Positions 33,746-47,593 are shown, counted from the stretch's first letter. The stretch is 64,000 nucleotides of DNA from Pyrus communis (GCF_963583255.1 NC_084813.1:23119953-23183952), one strand, 5' to 3'. The notes: generated by a model not told the origin, from the sequence alone. A program made the numbers and translations.

Positions 33746-36700
33746 GGGAGCACACCAAAATGGTGAAGCTTTCAATATCTCTAAATACCCCTCCCTAATT
33801 AGTATTCTAAATAAAACAATTTAATTTAAAAAAAAAAATTCAAACTAAACATAAATAAAAATTACAAATAATAATAAAGAATAAGATGTAAAAAAGCAAA
33901 TTGCCACACGCTCTGGTACTCTATAAAGGAATAACCTCTGCATAAAAAATTCTGGTCCTTACTTGGGACCAGTTATACTTATGCATAGGAATAAACTCCA
34001 CATTGTAATAAGTTATAATTTATTTTGCCCCTTCACAAGGAAATACACCTCCATGTAGTAATAATTGTCAATGTTTTAGTTTTTAGAGTTGACGCCACGT
34101 CTTTTACCCTCCGGGTACGCAATACTTTGTCAACATGGGACCTTCTTGTTGAAGCCAAAATGTTTCTAACTTCTCAAGCATGTTTACAACTTCTTGGCAT
34201 GAAACTTTTGGTATTTCCATACTGTCATATCCTCAGGAATCCAACATTCGTTAAGAATAAATAATATTTTTAACTACACCTCTATTAAGTAATTACCTAT
34301 TTAAAGTTATAAAATTGATTTGTTCCCAACTTTATGACTATATAGAGGTTTTACTGTATTTTTGGCTTCCTACTTATTACTTAAGGTTTCTGCATAGCTG
34401 TTTTGGCTAGAACTGAAAATGGCAGGTGTTCTTGTTTTCCCTGAATAAAATAACAACATAAGCAATATATAAATCTTTTTTCTTGTTAATATGCATGGAG
34501 ATAAATGTGGCAGCCATATTTTCATTATATAAACAATAAGCCTTTACATAGGTTATAACATGATTGAGTAATGCAATCACATCTCTGGTGCAAGAAGTTT
34601 TGATGACAATATAGACTTACTTAATGCATATGTAGATTTTACAATAATGATAGACCGAATATATATTATTCACTGAAAACAATTAACAAAAATCTAAGTA
34701 ACATGTCTAGAAATGAGAAATCATATCTTTTTTTGTACGAGCGAAAATATTGAGTAGTATGAAAAAATAATAATAATAATTTTTATTTGGTTTCAAGGCA
34801 CAAGTTGCAGAAGTTAGAGTGCTACTTGATATTTTTACACTTACCAGACAGAGTAGCTTCATTTAAGCTCAAAATTTATTTTCTTTCTGGATGATGCACT
34901 TTTACTTCATTGTTGAAAGGATACATGTAAATTTCCAGAATTTCCAAGATCATTTTCTTTATTCTTTGTATATGTTAGATGCACAGTGAATAAATATCTA
35001 TAGGTATTACACATACTATTTAGTCCGAAGAAGAATTAGTTGTGCATTATAGTGTTTGTTCTTGTATGAATTTATGTTTCTGTGCTTATTGTTTCTTGCA
35101 CTGTTCAAGTTTCGCAGGTCCTATTAAGGGGCAAGTGCCTGTTAGTAGTACGGTAGCTGACAAGAAGCCCTTCAAGCCTAGTATACCTATACTAAAGCCT
35201 TCTCAAAGGGACTATTCCGTATCTGACAATAATCAGCTTAATGATATTCCTCCTAATGTATGTGTGTATCTATTTGGCAGTTAATACTTCCCCCTCCCCC
35301 TTCTTATTTAATAATCTAGAAGATGAAACTGCAGGACATATCTACACCATCTTCTAGAAAACCCAAATCCAAGAAAAAAGCTAGTGATGTTATGTCATCA
35401 GTGGGACCAGATTCTGCTGAAATTCAAGGTTTTTCGGCTTTAGAATTCTCTCTTCCTCTCAAACACATTCTTCTTTTAATATTCATGTGAGTGACTTATC
35501 TTAAAAAATATTGTTTAGATGCCGCCATCAGAAGCTTTTGTGAGTTGGTGGAGGAGTTCTGTGGCAGAGCTGAAATTATCAGTGATGATCGGGAAGAAAC
35601 TGAGTGGTTATCTATGCCTCTTTCGGATCTTAGAGTGCTTGCAAATGAAATAATGTCTCTTCGAGCAAAGAAGCTTCTACATTTGGTTCCTGTAGATACT
35701 TTTGTTAGATTGTTAAGGATTTTAGATCATCAGATACATCGAGCTGAAGGCTTGAGTATAATTGAATATGAGCAGGTGAGCTTGTTTTATGTTCTGCTTT
35801 CTTTCTTGCATTTAGCATGTCTGTCAGGCTTCGCTTTTAGCTTCTTGGTTTTGTTTAGAAAATAGTTTTCACTTCTTACTTCTCTTTTGGGCAGTGATTA
35901 CAATTGGTAGGTTAATTTATAAATTTGTTAGCAGTATTTTCGATATTTATGCACTCAATTCTGCACTTGGAGTTTTTACTGTAATAGTATTTGTGATCAT
36001 GTTCATATCTTACTTCTCTTTTTTAATATGTCAGTCAAATTCAGATGTGGTTTCATCAATACAATGTGCATTGGAGGCCATTCACGCAGCATTAGCAGTA
36101 ATGGCTCATAACCAGATGCCAAAACAACTATATAAAGAAGAGGTACATGCTAAGATGTTAACTCTTTATTTTACATTTAGTGGAGGTCCCTTATATCACA
36201 TAATTGTAAATTTATCTTATGATTTTTTATATAATTTTATATTGATTACCGAAAAGACTAGTAGTTTCTAATTTTGTTCCATCATATCAGATCATTGAAA
36301 GAATTCTGGAGTTTTCCAGGCATCAGATAATGGATGTTATGTGTGCTTATGATCCATCATATCGTGCTTTGCATAGGCCAAGTCAAAATGGGTCGCTCGA
36401 AGGTTAGTTTTTCTTGAACAGTTGGGATTTCCTTAATCCACTACACTCATATGTTTCCATAGTGTTTTCTTTCCCTATTTTTCAATCTGCATGTGAAACC
36501 ATCTTCATAAGTTTTTTATATCAGTTTGCCTTTTCAGGAGTGGTTTGTTCCAACTTGTTTGATTTGAGTAACAATGTTTTCCAATATATTGACAGTTGAG
36601 GAAGATGAAGAGCCTGATGCTGAATTTGGCTCAGCAAGCAAGAAGAGACGCAGTATCAAGACCGTGAAAGTGCAGAAATCCTCATTTAACAGGTATGATT

Positions 36701-39700
36701 ATCGATATTCTGCTCCTGGTTGTAGGATTTTTTTTACTAGATCCTTATATAACAAAACTTAGGTGCTGTCTTTCCCTTACATCTTTGCCTTGGTAGGGTC
36801 TCTGCTGCTGTGAATAATATTCTTCAGAAAATGTGCACCATTCTTGGTTTACTCAAGGATTTGTTGTTAATAGAAAGGTTATCAGATGGTTGTATCTTAC
36901 AACTAGTGAAAACATGCTTCACAACATTTATGGTGGATAATATCCAGCTCTTGCAACTGAAGGCAATGGGTTTGATCAGTGGGGTACAGATCTGCACTAT
37001 TCATCTCCTCTTGGCAGCTATTGTTTACACATACCTGTACATATCTTCATGCACATGCATTTTGATGTTATCTACTCTGAAACTTGTGCATCTTCATTGT
37101 TGGTGGTACAGATATTCTATTCATACACTCAGCATCGCACATATGTGATAGATGAATTAATTCAGTTGCTTTGGAAGTTGCCAGTCTCAAAGCGAGCTTT
37201 GAGAGCCTATCACCTACCTGACGAAGAGCAAAGGCAGATTCAGATGATCACTGCTTTGCTGATTCAGTTGGTTCACTATAGTGCAAACCTTCCTGAATCA
37301 TTAAGGCAGGAATCAAGTAGTAATTCTATCTTAGAACTCTCTGTCAATGCCGATTATCCAACTAAAGGTCACGAGGCAGCAACAGAGGCATGTTGTCACT
37401 TTTGGACTCGTGTACTTCAGCGCTTTGCTGGTGCAAAGACTCAGGAAGCTTCAGAGTTGAAAGTAATGATGGAGAATCTTGTTACAGATCTCTTGACAAC
37501 ATTGAATTTACCTGAATATCCGGCTTCAGCTCCTATTCTGGAGGTAAAATATGTCTGACTTGTCTGGACTGTAATTTCATTGGTTGTATTAGTAAGTCGC
37601 CATTCTGAAGTAGATTTAGTTGCAGGTTCTTTGCGTCTTGTTACTCCAGAATGCTGGGCTGAAATCTAAAGACGTAGCTGCACGTTCAATGGCTATAGAC
37701 CTTCTCGGCACAATTGCTGCAAGATTGAAGCGTGATTCTCTCCTTTGCAGTAGGGACAAAATCTGGATACTTCAGGAGTTGGTTAGTGACGATGGGGTTG
37801 ATCAGACATATCCAAGAGATGCATGCTCAGTTTGTTTAGATGGTAGGGTTGAAAAAAATGTCTTTGTTTGTCAAGGTTGTCAGAGAATGTTTCATGCTGA
37901 TTGTATGGGAGTGAGAGAATATGAAGTTCCAAATCGAAGTTGGCACTGTCAGATATGCCTCTGCAGGAAGCAACTTCTTGTTTTACAATCCTACTGTAAG
38001 TCACAATGCAAAGATGAAGGAATAAAGGATCGAAGTCGTTCAGGAAGAAACACTGAAGTTGCTTTTTCAATTACGAAGCCTGAGGTAGTCCAACAGATGC
38101 TTTTGAATTACCTTCAAGATACCACATCAGCTGATGATGGGCAGCTCTTTGTTCGCTGGTATTTACTCGTTTAACTTCATTCCCTTTATTTTATGGTTCC
38201 ATTGTTTCCATAGTGAAGTTATGCTTGTTTGTACAGGTTTTATCTCTTGTTGTGGTACAAGGATGATTCGAAATCACAGCAGAAGTTCATGTACTATCTT
38301 GCTAGACTGAAATCAAAAGAAATAGTTCGGGATTCTGGGACTGGTTTTTCATTATTGACAAGGGATTCAGTCAAGAAAATTACTTTAGCATTGGCACAAA
38401 AAAACTCTTTCTCCAGAGGGTTTGATAAGATTCTTCATTTGCTTTTGGTCAGATATCTTTTCTATTGACTCCCTGATTTTTCATGTAATAAATCACAATT
38501 TTGACATTTTAGTGGATTCCAGGCAAGCTTAATGGAGAATTCTCCTGTAATCAGGGCCAAGGCTTTACGAGCGGTAAGTGAAAACTATATTCTTGAACTT
38601 TTAATCCTCGAAATGGAGAGATTTAATATTCATTTTATGACTATGTTGACAGAATTTAATGTCCTATTCTCTTAATACGATATACAGGTCAGTATCATTG
38701 TAGAAGCTGATCCGCAGGTTTTAGGAGACAAACGCGTTCAGTCAGCTGTTGAAGGAAGGTTTTGTGATTCCGCAATTTCCGCTAGAGAAGCAGCACTGGA
38801 GCTTGTAGGAAGGCATATTGCTTCTCATCCTGATGTTGGTTTGAAGGTGTGCACAATTGAACTCTCATCCTACTAACTTCTTCGTACATGCTCTATTAAC
38901 GCATGTTGCTTAATCATTACCATTTTCTTTCAGTATTTTGAGAAGGTTGCTGAGAGAATTAAAGATACTGGAGTAAGTGTTCGAAAGCGATCTATCAAAA
39001 TCATACGAGATATGTGCGTTTCAAATGCAAATTTCTCCGAATTTACAAGTGCTTGCATTGCTATCATCTCCCGTATTAGTGATGATGAATCAAACATACA
39101 GGTAATTGTGAAGCAATGAGTGTGTTGCATTAAGTTCATTGACATGTAAAACCAGTATACAAAGTTCTTTGTTCTTGACTAGGTCCAGTTTTTATTCTTT
39201 TCCTCTTCCACAGGATATTGTTTGCAAGACATTTTATGAGTTCTGGTTTGAGGAACCTACTGGTTCACAAACTCAATTCTTTGGAGATGGTAGCTCTGTT
39301 CCATTGGAGGTGGCTAAAAAAACTGAACAGATCGTTGAGATGTTGAGGAGGATGCCAAGTCACCAGCCTCTTGTGACAGTCATTAAACGCAACTTGGCCC
39401 TTGATTTTTTTCCACAATCAGCTAAAGCTGTTGGGATCAACCCTGCCTCACTTGCATCAGTACGCAAGCGCTGTGAGTTAATGTGCAAGTGCTTACTGGA
39501 AAAGATATTGCAGGTACTTATCCCCGATATTTTTGACATGCTAAAAAGATTTGGTTGATTATTTGAATCTGAATGTGTAGAAACTCTTATTTTTCAGGTA
39601 GAGGAAATGAATATCCAGGAGGTAGAGAGGCGGGCACTTCCGTATGTGCTAGCTTTGCATGCATTCTGTGTTGTGGATCCAAAGCTTTGTGCACCAGCTT

Positions 39701-42700
39701 CTGACCCTTCACAGTTTGTGGTCACTCTTCAGCCTTATCTAAAGAGTCAGGTAAAATGCATTTTGTTATAATGGTTCCAATGTACCTTAGAGCACCCTTA
39801 GAATTGTGTTTTGGATTTTAAAGTTATTTTATTCCACATTTTACTTTTGCATTTTATCATTGGTTATACGTGTTCTGAAGAGCGGCCTTCTAGGACTCAG
39901 TCTTGTTTCTCTCTAAATAATATGAAGCTAGATGCTACCTATAAGAGATCTTAGGATTTTCTTCTGCAAAGGATTGTTCATGCTCTGTATTGGGAATTTG
40001 CGTGCTCACGCTGTCTTTGTTACAATTCATTTCTCTTTTTCTTTTTTCTTTTTTCATTTTGATCGAAAATACAGAAAGATACTAGTAAAGCAAAAATCAT
40101 GTCTGCCTTTTGAGTTGGTTTGCTTTGTGTTCAGGCTGATAATCGAGTGGTTGCACAATTAGTGGAGAGTATAATCTTTATAATTGATGCTGTTCTTCCG
40201 TTGGTAAGAAAGTTACCACAAGCTGTTGTGGAAGAACTTGAACAGGACTTAAAGAACATGATTGTTCGGCATTCCTTCTTGACTGTTGTTCATGCTTGCA
40301 TAAAGTAAGTTCAAGTTCAGGCTTTCGCTTTCAGACAATTGTCTTTTATTAATATATCTTATGCCGATTTGGATGCCTTCTAGATTTTATATCTTCGTCC
40401 TCACTACAGGTGCCTGTGTGCTGTGAGTAAAGTGGCAGGAAAAGGTGCTGCTATAGTGGAGAATCTTATCCAGGTGTTCTTCAAACGTTTGGATGCTCAG
40501 GCAGTAGATAACAAGCAGGTCAGTGGATTAAGTTATGTGTAAATGGATTATGTCTTTAATTACTTAAAGTGTATTTTCAATGTTTGTTGCTTGGATCAAT
40601 GTTTCTTCCAGTTACCCCTGAAGTTTGAACATCGTCCTTGATCTGTTAAGGGATGGTAAAGATACCTTATATTAAATTAATTATCTTATTACATTGGTGG
40701 TCCAATTTGAAGTTTTCCTAAGAGTTATGATTGTATACCTAATCCTTCAAGCACTTCATAGGCAAAATGATATGTGAATTTATTCTTCTAAAAGAGTTTG
40801 ATATGAGAAATTACAGTTTTGCGCATGGCCATGCATTTATATAGTTACTCGACAGGAATTTAGATTGAACCACAATGGTGAACTTGCAGATTATGCTGCT
40901 CAAGTATGGCTGTCAATCAAGTAAAACTATGAGTAGAAACCTTAAGCAAACTTTCCATGTCCTATATTCTACAAATTAGGATTTACTGATTGAGTAATTA
41001 ACATATTCCTTGGTTCTTGTTAATAAATTTGTTTCTTTATCAAAAATAATAATAACATCGTAATAGTTCTGGGGGTGCATTGTTCAGACCCGAGTAAAGA
41101 GCAAAATTGAGACTACGGTTAAAGTTGAGGCCCTTTTTTCGGTATTGGGTAGCTGCAGTATTGATTGCTCATGCAGGCAGTTATATGTAGGACTTCTGTA
41201 ATATTGGGCTGCAGAGTGAACTTTTAGTGATATTGCTTTCATGAGGCAGCATGTTGTCAGGTTTTATGTATCAAGAAATTACTCATGGGGGAGTTTTATG
41301 TTATTGTCGTATTTTGAGCTGTTTGCATCTTGGCTTTTAGCTTTAAGCTCAAACAGAGAACTGGTTGGTACATATACATGTAATTGGGCTTCAAATTTTG
41401 ACAATTTGCAACCTTTGCTAATTTCAGCAAGTGGGGCGATCTCTTTTCTGTCTTGGATTGCTTATCCGTTATGGCAACTCTTTGCCCAGTAACTCCGACA
41501 AAACAATTGATGTTGTTAGCAGTCTCAGCTTGTTTAAAAAATATCTTCTAGCGGAGGATTTTGTAATAAAGGTTCGGTCATTGCAGGTATGAACTTTTTA
41601 ATTTACTTTTTCCTAAAAGCCTAGCTTGATCTTGAAATGTGCAAGGCCTGGTTTTATAATGGAATGTAGTGATGTTGTGTTGTAACATTTGTAGGCATTG
41701 GGCTTTGTTCTAATAGCTAGGCCCAAATATATGTTGGAAAAAGATATTGGGAAGATAGTAGAGGCAACATTCTCTTCTAGCTCTGATGTTCGTCTTAGGG
41801 TAAGATAACAGTGTCCCTTGATTTCTACTACAATGTCTGTCTGTATACTAATCATTTTTTTTGACCAGATGCAAGCATTGCAAAACATGTACGACTATCT
41901 TCTTGATGCCGAAAGTCAAATGGGAACAGATGCGGCTAGTGATAATGTGATTCATTATAATGTGGAAGGTGGCAATGCTGTATCTGTTGCTGCAGGTGCT
42001 GGAGATACTAATATCTGTGGTGGTATAGTTCAGTTGTATTGGGATAACATGTTGGCAAGATGTTTAGACCTTAATGAACAAGTTCGCCAATCTGCAATTA
42101 AGGTGTGTATTGGGCTTCTATGTTCTGTTACTGGCTCTCTGTGCGCATTATTTTCTCTCTACGATTGTTATTTATATGGAGAATCAGAATCGTATTGACA
42201 ACTAACTCCCAAGAAAATTATGCTGTGGAAAGGATGAGATGTATTTGAAAATTGAAGAGCAATTTTACGTCAATTTATTTACTTTTTCCTAATATAACTG
42301 CAGATTGTTGAAGTTGTACTGCGGCAGGGGCTCGTACATCCTATTACATGCGTTCCATACCTTATTGCTCTAGAAACAGATCCACTGGAGGCCAATTCGA
42401 AGTTAGCTCATCATTTGCTGATGCAAATGAATGAAAAGTATTCTCCTCTCAGTGCTTTTTGACTTGCCATATCTTCTATTTTTTGCTTAGGTTTGCTAAT
42501 CGAAGGATCATTTTAGGTACCCTGCATTTTTCGAAAGCCGCCTGGGAGATGGCCTTCAAATGTCTTTTACTTTCATACAGTCCATTAGTACGAGTTCTGA
42601 ACACGAGAACAAAAAAGTTCAAGCAAAGGCTTCTGGAAATGCGAAGGGAAAATCTGATAGTGTTTCTCTCGCACAAGGCAGACTTGGGGTTTCTCGAATC

Positions 42701-44072
42701 TACAAGCTTATTCGTGCTAACCGGACTTCAAGAAACAAATTTCTGTCTTCGATTGTTCGCAAGTTTGATAATGCTAGCTGGACACCTTCAGTAGTCCCTT
42801 TCCTGATGTGAGTTTAATCATTGGTGTCAGTCTTGGAGTTCATGTATTCTGGATGAGGGTGCTGACGTGGAAGTTAATTTCCTTTTACAGGTACTGCACA
42901 GAAATACTCGCCTTGCTACCCTTCACAACACCGGATGAGCCGCTTTATTTGGTCTATTCTATAAATAGAGTAGTACAAGTTAGGGCTGGGGCACTCGAAG
43001 CAAAGCTGAAAGCTCTGACTTTGCATTTGTTACAAAGAGGTGCATCTCATGGCAACGGCATAATTGAAGATGGCTCAGCTGCTCGGCCTCTTACGGGAGG
43101 GATGGCATCATTGGACTTGAATGGGACAGTTCAACAAGAACCAGTGTTTCAACCTGTTATAAATTATATGTCAACGGAGTGGAATGGTGCATTACAACAA
43201 GAGCGAGCATATCAGTCTGTCTCCAATCAAGCTACCCCGTTTGAGGCAAACATGCATGTTACGGGCTCTAGCAGTTCCGGTGGCTTCTCAATAGATGACG
43301 TACAGAAATTCCAGGTATCCTGTAGTCCTGTACTAAATTGATTTTTCACAAGCCGGAGAAAAATTTCCTTGAGATAGACTGTTGTTGTCATTGTTAGGGT
43401 TTTGCTGCTCGGTTACTTTTCATTGATTATTCTTATGTTTTACGTGCTTTTGTAGGCGGACTGCCTGGCAGCTATTGCAGTGCAGCTTCTTTTGAAACTG
43501 AAGAGACACCTAAAAATTGTGTATAGCCTGAATGATGCAAGGTGCCAGGTAAGCAATGACTAGATAATTATAGGAAAATATATTACAGTGGGTTACGAAC
43601 TTCATTTATTATTTTTTTGTTATTGTTTGTAATTCCTCTTTTGAACCAGGCTTTTTCTCCGGGTGAACCCCCTAAACCGGGAGAAGTACTCTCGAGGCAG
43701 AACGTTCCTTTTGACCTCAGTGATACGCACACCAATTTGCCTACAACTTATCAAGAATTGGTACAAAGATATCAGGTACTGTGAGCTGTGAGACTCTCTC
43801 TGGATGTTAGCAACCATGACCATGCATAAATCCTTACCGATATCGTTGTTGTACAGGAATTCAAGAATGCATTGAGGGAGGATACGATTGATTTCTCTAC
43901 TTACACTGCAAACATCAAGAGAAAACGCCCGGCCCCAAGAAAAGGACGGAAATCTGTGGCTGGAGACGATGAGGGCGATGATGATGATGAGGATTATTCA
44001 GGTGGGGCTCGGAGGCCGAGTAATATTGGAAGGAGAGGTGGCTACAGTGTCAGAAGTCGACAGCGGTTATAG
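32606..44072 (+). CDS. SCC2: Sister chromatid cohesion protein SCC2 (NIPBL family) with PHD finger
   Basis: I delimit 28 exons whose phases all close: 32606-32856, 33495-33604, 35118-35257, 35335-35428, 35519-35775, 36035-36142, 36291-36402, 36596-36692, 36797-36983, 37112-37543, 37626-38158, 38237-38447, 38523-38573, 38688-38846, 38934-39101, 39214-39513, 39598-39750, 40135-40304, 40410-40518, 41428-41586, 41695-41799, 41869-42102, 42304-42437, 42517-42807, 42891-43314, 43456-43548, 43650-43775, 43857-44072. They total 1807 aa, near the size of Arabidopsis SCC2. A PHD zinc finger lies at about 661-710 (Cys663, 666, 678, 681, His686, Cys689, 704, 707), a hallmark of plant SCC2. HEAT-repeat helices follow (for example [35 protein letters not shown]). 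The tail is basic and acidic ([12 protein letters not shown], then EGDDDDED). SCC2 with SCC4 loads cohesin on chromatin. Confidence 0.95.
33686..34356. mobile_element. Tc1/mariner-type MITE in SCC2 intron 2
   Basis: The termini CAGTAAAACCTCTCTAAAG and the complement of CAGTAAAACCTCTATATAG are flanked by TA on both sides (33684-33685 and 34357-34358). The element is 671 bp and contains an AC microsatellite at 33707-33740. It has no transposase and lies wholly within the 1.5-kb second intron. Confidence 0.78.
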
Positions 44073-45029
44073 TATATGACAGGTAGGCTAACTTGTACAT
44101 GTTGTAGGAGAAAGGAATAGCAATAGCGGATAGGGGATAGGGGATAGGGGATGGTATGATGAGAGCTGAAAAAGTAGATTTCTGGAAACCGTAGAGAAAT
44201 CCGGAAAAATAGATTTCCGTATTTTGTTATTTGCCCGAGAGAGCGTATATAAATCGTATTTTTGTGAATGAAATCGTCTTTTTGTTTTAAATTTTAAATG
44301 TTGCCGAGATTGACAGTTCCTTGTCAAATCGTCAACTTTTTGTTGTAATTTTATTACACTTGGTGTACCGATATGGGACTGTATTTTTGACACATTAAAA
44401 AATGTCCACTTTTAGTCATTCAAAAGCAGTTTCAAACGGGCCGATGCTATTCATTTCATTCGGACATACCTTAGAAATCAATCTAAAACGCATTTACATC
44501 GGATCGTACGGAAAGTGATTTGGGAAGGTAAGAAAGCATGAGCCGCTTCTCACAAAATCACACAAAAGAACTAATCCCTATTTCCATCAAAATCACTTTT
44601 GTGTGCTTCTCCTCGAAGTGATTCCGCCCTCCCAAAGCCGAAAAGCGAGTTTAGATTGAAGCACTTTGCAAACAATGAAGAATAAGCTGAATGTATAATA
44701 CACAATGAGTTTTATATGCAACAAAATAATTAAAAACGAACTTCTTCATACATAATTTGTAAAACTGACTTACAAAGAAAAAAGGCATAACAAAAGTTTA
44801 AGGAGAGCACATTGCTTGATCTTTGATAACACACCACGGCCTCTGTCCCTAACACTATAAAAATGTGAATTCCGACAATCTTTCGACAACTGAAACAAAC
44901 ATTATTTAAATTTAAGTTACAAGAGAACATAAACAGTATCAAAAAGTCCTTCGAGAATTAAACATCTTCAAAGAGTGTCTATCACCAAAAACCTTCAAAA
45001 AAACTTCGTCCGAACCTTGCTCAATGCTC
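44073..45029. other. Convergent 3' flanks of SCC2 and BCCP
   Basis: The stretch holds the 3' UTRs of two convergent genes. GGATAGGGGATAGG words repeat near 44,128-44,150. Sequence at about 44,440-44,660 resembles common plant MITE arms but I could not define its borders. Confidence 0.55.
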
Positions 45030-46904
45030 TCATGGTACTATGACAAAAAGAGGCTGCATAGAAGCAGAAAAATCGCTTAGATTAACACATTATTCGAGAG
45101 TACTTATGTGAGAGAGAGGCAGTAAGATTACTTACCGTGTCTACGCTCACTGGTTTAGTATCTTCGACCAGTATCTCAGCAACGGTTCCAGATTGATCAG
45201 CCTGCAGAAGGATGAAAGGAACAATTAGTTGAGAAAACTTTCCAATGAAAGTAAAGCCACATCAGTGCATATCATCGACTACAGCAATGTAAAAACAAAC
45301 CTCAATTTCGTTCATCAATTTCATGGCCTCAATGATGCAAATAACTTGACCTTTCTGAACTTTATCTCCAACCTGAACATTTATTTGAGTAACACAGAGC
45401 GTAAGCACTCTCAAGGGCTAACGCAACATTTCGATATGTTAATATGGAAGACATGTTCATGCGCACACATAATTTAGGTAATGATGTGTGTCATCTCCCA
45501 TATCTCGTGGAACTCAAGCTTTAATAGATAAGTAACAGACACTTACCTTAACAAAAGGTGGTTCACCAGGTGCAGGACTGCGGTAAAAGGTTCCAGCCAT
45601 GGGGCATTTCAGTGGAGGGTGAGATGATGTGCTTGTCTTTGCAGGGGCGGGTAATGCAGGTGCTGCTGGACCGGGTGCTGGAGCAGGAGCAGGAGCTGAT
45701 GCTGGTGCTAGTGCTGGTGCTTGTTGAGGTGGTGGTATGGAATAATAGTGTGCTGGTTGTTGGGAAACGGGAGCTGGTGGTGGTGGCGCCAAAGCTTCTT
45801 TTTTTCTAATCACAAGCTCTAAATCTAGTTGCTTCATTTCCAGCTCCACAATGTCTCTCGAATCAACTAACCTGCTCACGAAAATGATATCATGTTAATG
45901 AAAATAATTGATGTCCAAAACATAGTCGATGCTATATGGATACCAATTACAAACAAGAGTCGCAGCAACTTACTTAACAAGGTCTGAAACTTGAGCCATG
46001 AATGCGGAGATTGATGCTGCATCTGGAATATTGGTTTGACTGGAAGACTCGTCTTTCCCTTCCTGTGATCCATCTTCAGACTTCTTGTTGTTTATGGGTA
46101 CAGAATTTGAGGATTTCTCAGCTGTAACCTTTGGATTCAGAAAGTAATCAATTATACATTCAATACGACGGTGCCAATCAAACCCACCTACTAAACTGAT
46201 TCCAAACAGTTTTACCTCATTAAGCTGTGCCTGCACTTTCCAGGAAGAGGATTGCTTCCTGACGGAGCTCTACACAAGTTAACCATATGATCAGAAAACA
46301 ATTATTAATGGCAACTTATCACGTAAAATCTAGATTGCGATACGTATAACTGTCACTGCTACAAAAACCTATTGAAAAATGAAAGCATAGAGTAATGATT
46401 ATAGCAAAATCAAATCAATTATCGGTCGAAGCTTGCTGGTTTAATCCAAAGACAGCATTTTGGTAAGAATTTGTAACATTACTAAGTTACAGCTTAATCA
46501 AAATCCTAATTGTGATTAACAAATTCTTCAACTACAAGAATTTCAATGCACACAACAGTATTTCCCACGTGTTAAATTCAATTTATTATTTTAATATTCA
46601 AGAAGCTTCCGAAATGAAGATATACAACCTATACAAACATACCCATTTGAGCAAATTACAAGATTAGAGCATGAAATTACAAAAAGCAATGAAATTTACA
46701 CAAACAAAGCTTAAACAAGTAAAGGGTATGCGGAATTAATCACACCTGAAGGCCAGAAATCTGCAGAGAGGGAATGGGGCAGCGATTGAGGCAGTTGTGG
46801 AAGGACAGGAGGTGCTGGTGCGGCTGCGACGGCCGGGCGGCGGAGCCGAGGCGGGTAACGGGGGCGGCGCACGCCTTGGGACAGGGGACAGTGAAGGAAT
46901 CCAT
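45030..46904 (-). CDS. BCCP: Biotin carboxyl carrier protein of plastid acetyl-CoA carboxylase
   Basis: There are seven exons on the minus strand: 46904-46746, 46269-46216, 46128-45974, 45871-45547, 45372-45301, 45201-45136, 45053-45030. The product is 284 aa. A transit peptide occupies about the first 50 residues. A Pro/Ala-rich flexible linker (repeated PAPAPA-type units, about 165-200) precedes the biotinyl domain, which carries CPMAGTFYRSPAPGEPPFV and IIEAMKLMNEIEAD, the Lys of AMKLM being the biotin attachment site. The domain ends SVDTPLFVIVP. BCCP carries the carboxyl group between biotin carboxylase and carboxyltransferase in de novo fatty acid synthesis in plastids. The last exon is only 24 nt; its acceptor TGCAG and the PLFVI match support it. 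Confidence 0.94.
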
Positions 46905-47214
46905 TGGAGTGTGCGGTGAAGCAAAGCAAAAGCAGAGTGAGCTCCTCGTTTTGATTCCCGCAGAGAGATGGGAATTGGGACTGGGGAAATGGGGAGGTGG
47001 GATCTGAAGGGGGAATGGGAATGGTGGGGGAGGGATATGTAGACGAGGGAGGGGCGATGAGATCCAAGAGGTGGGTTTGTTTTGGTGTTTGGGGACTGAG
47101 AAATCTGAGAGAGGGGGGAAGTGGGCAGAAGGGAAAGGACTGGATGTTAAGTGCAATGTGTGTTTTATTCTCTACTTAATCACGTTGTGTTTCTTTGTTT
47201 TCCGATACTTACAA
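46905..47214. other. BCCP 5' flank
   Basis: Strongly G-rich on the plus strand (C-rich on the coding strand) from about 46,950 to 47,120, with many CCTCCC/TTCCC words. It probably holds the BCCP 5' UTR and core promoter. No separate gene is supported. Confidence 0.45.
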
Positions 47215-47340
47215 TGTGAGGAGAGAGAGAGAGAGAGACAGAGAGGAGAGAGAGACACTATATTGAAAAACCCACTCTCCTTAACTAACAGCTAACAACT
47301 CACGCGCCTCTCTCTCTCTCTCTTCTGTTTCTCTCTCTAG
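47215..47340. repeat. GA tract and CT tract in opposite orientation near BCCP promoter
   Basis: A GAGAGAGA run (about 47,219-47,256) is followed about 55 bases later by CTCTCTCT runs (about 47,308-47,338). The two could pair as a hairpin. They lie about 310-430 bp upstream of the BCCP start codon. Confidence 0.85.
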
Positions 47341-47456
47341 AATTAAAGGGCCCTACATAGTACATATCCACATTGACAGTATTGATACGCATTGACATTG
47401 TGTTTGGGTTTCCTTCCAACTCCAACTGCAAATGGTTGTGTGGACGACTTTGGTGA

Positions 47457-47593
47457 AATTTTTAGTGTGCCGAAAACACGATCTTATACATTAAATGTTA
47501 TAATATAAGTGGTTAAAATATTTTTTAAGTGTTTAACTACTTGTATTATGACATTAGGTGTAACATGCCGTATTCTCAACATACTAAAAAATC
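47457..47593. mobile_element. Short fold-back MITE-like element
   Basis: Nearly the whole segment is one imperfect inverted repeat. The left arm TTTTTAGTGTGCCGAAAACAC through AAGTGGTTAAA pairs with the right arm ending CATACTAAAAA. I could not identify the target duplication, so the element class is open. Confidence 0.62.

Noticed and set aside
45558..45809. Val/Leu-rich plus-strand ORF
   Set aside because: It is the reverse complement of the Pro/Ala linker of BCCP.
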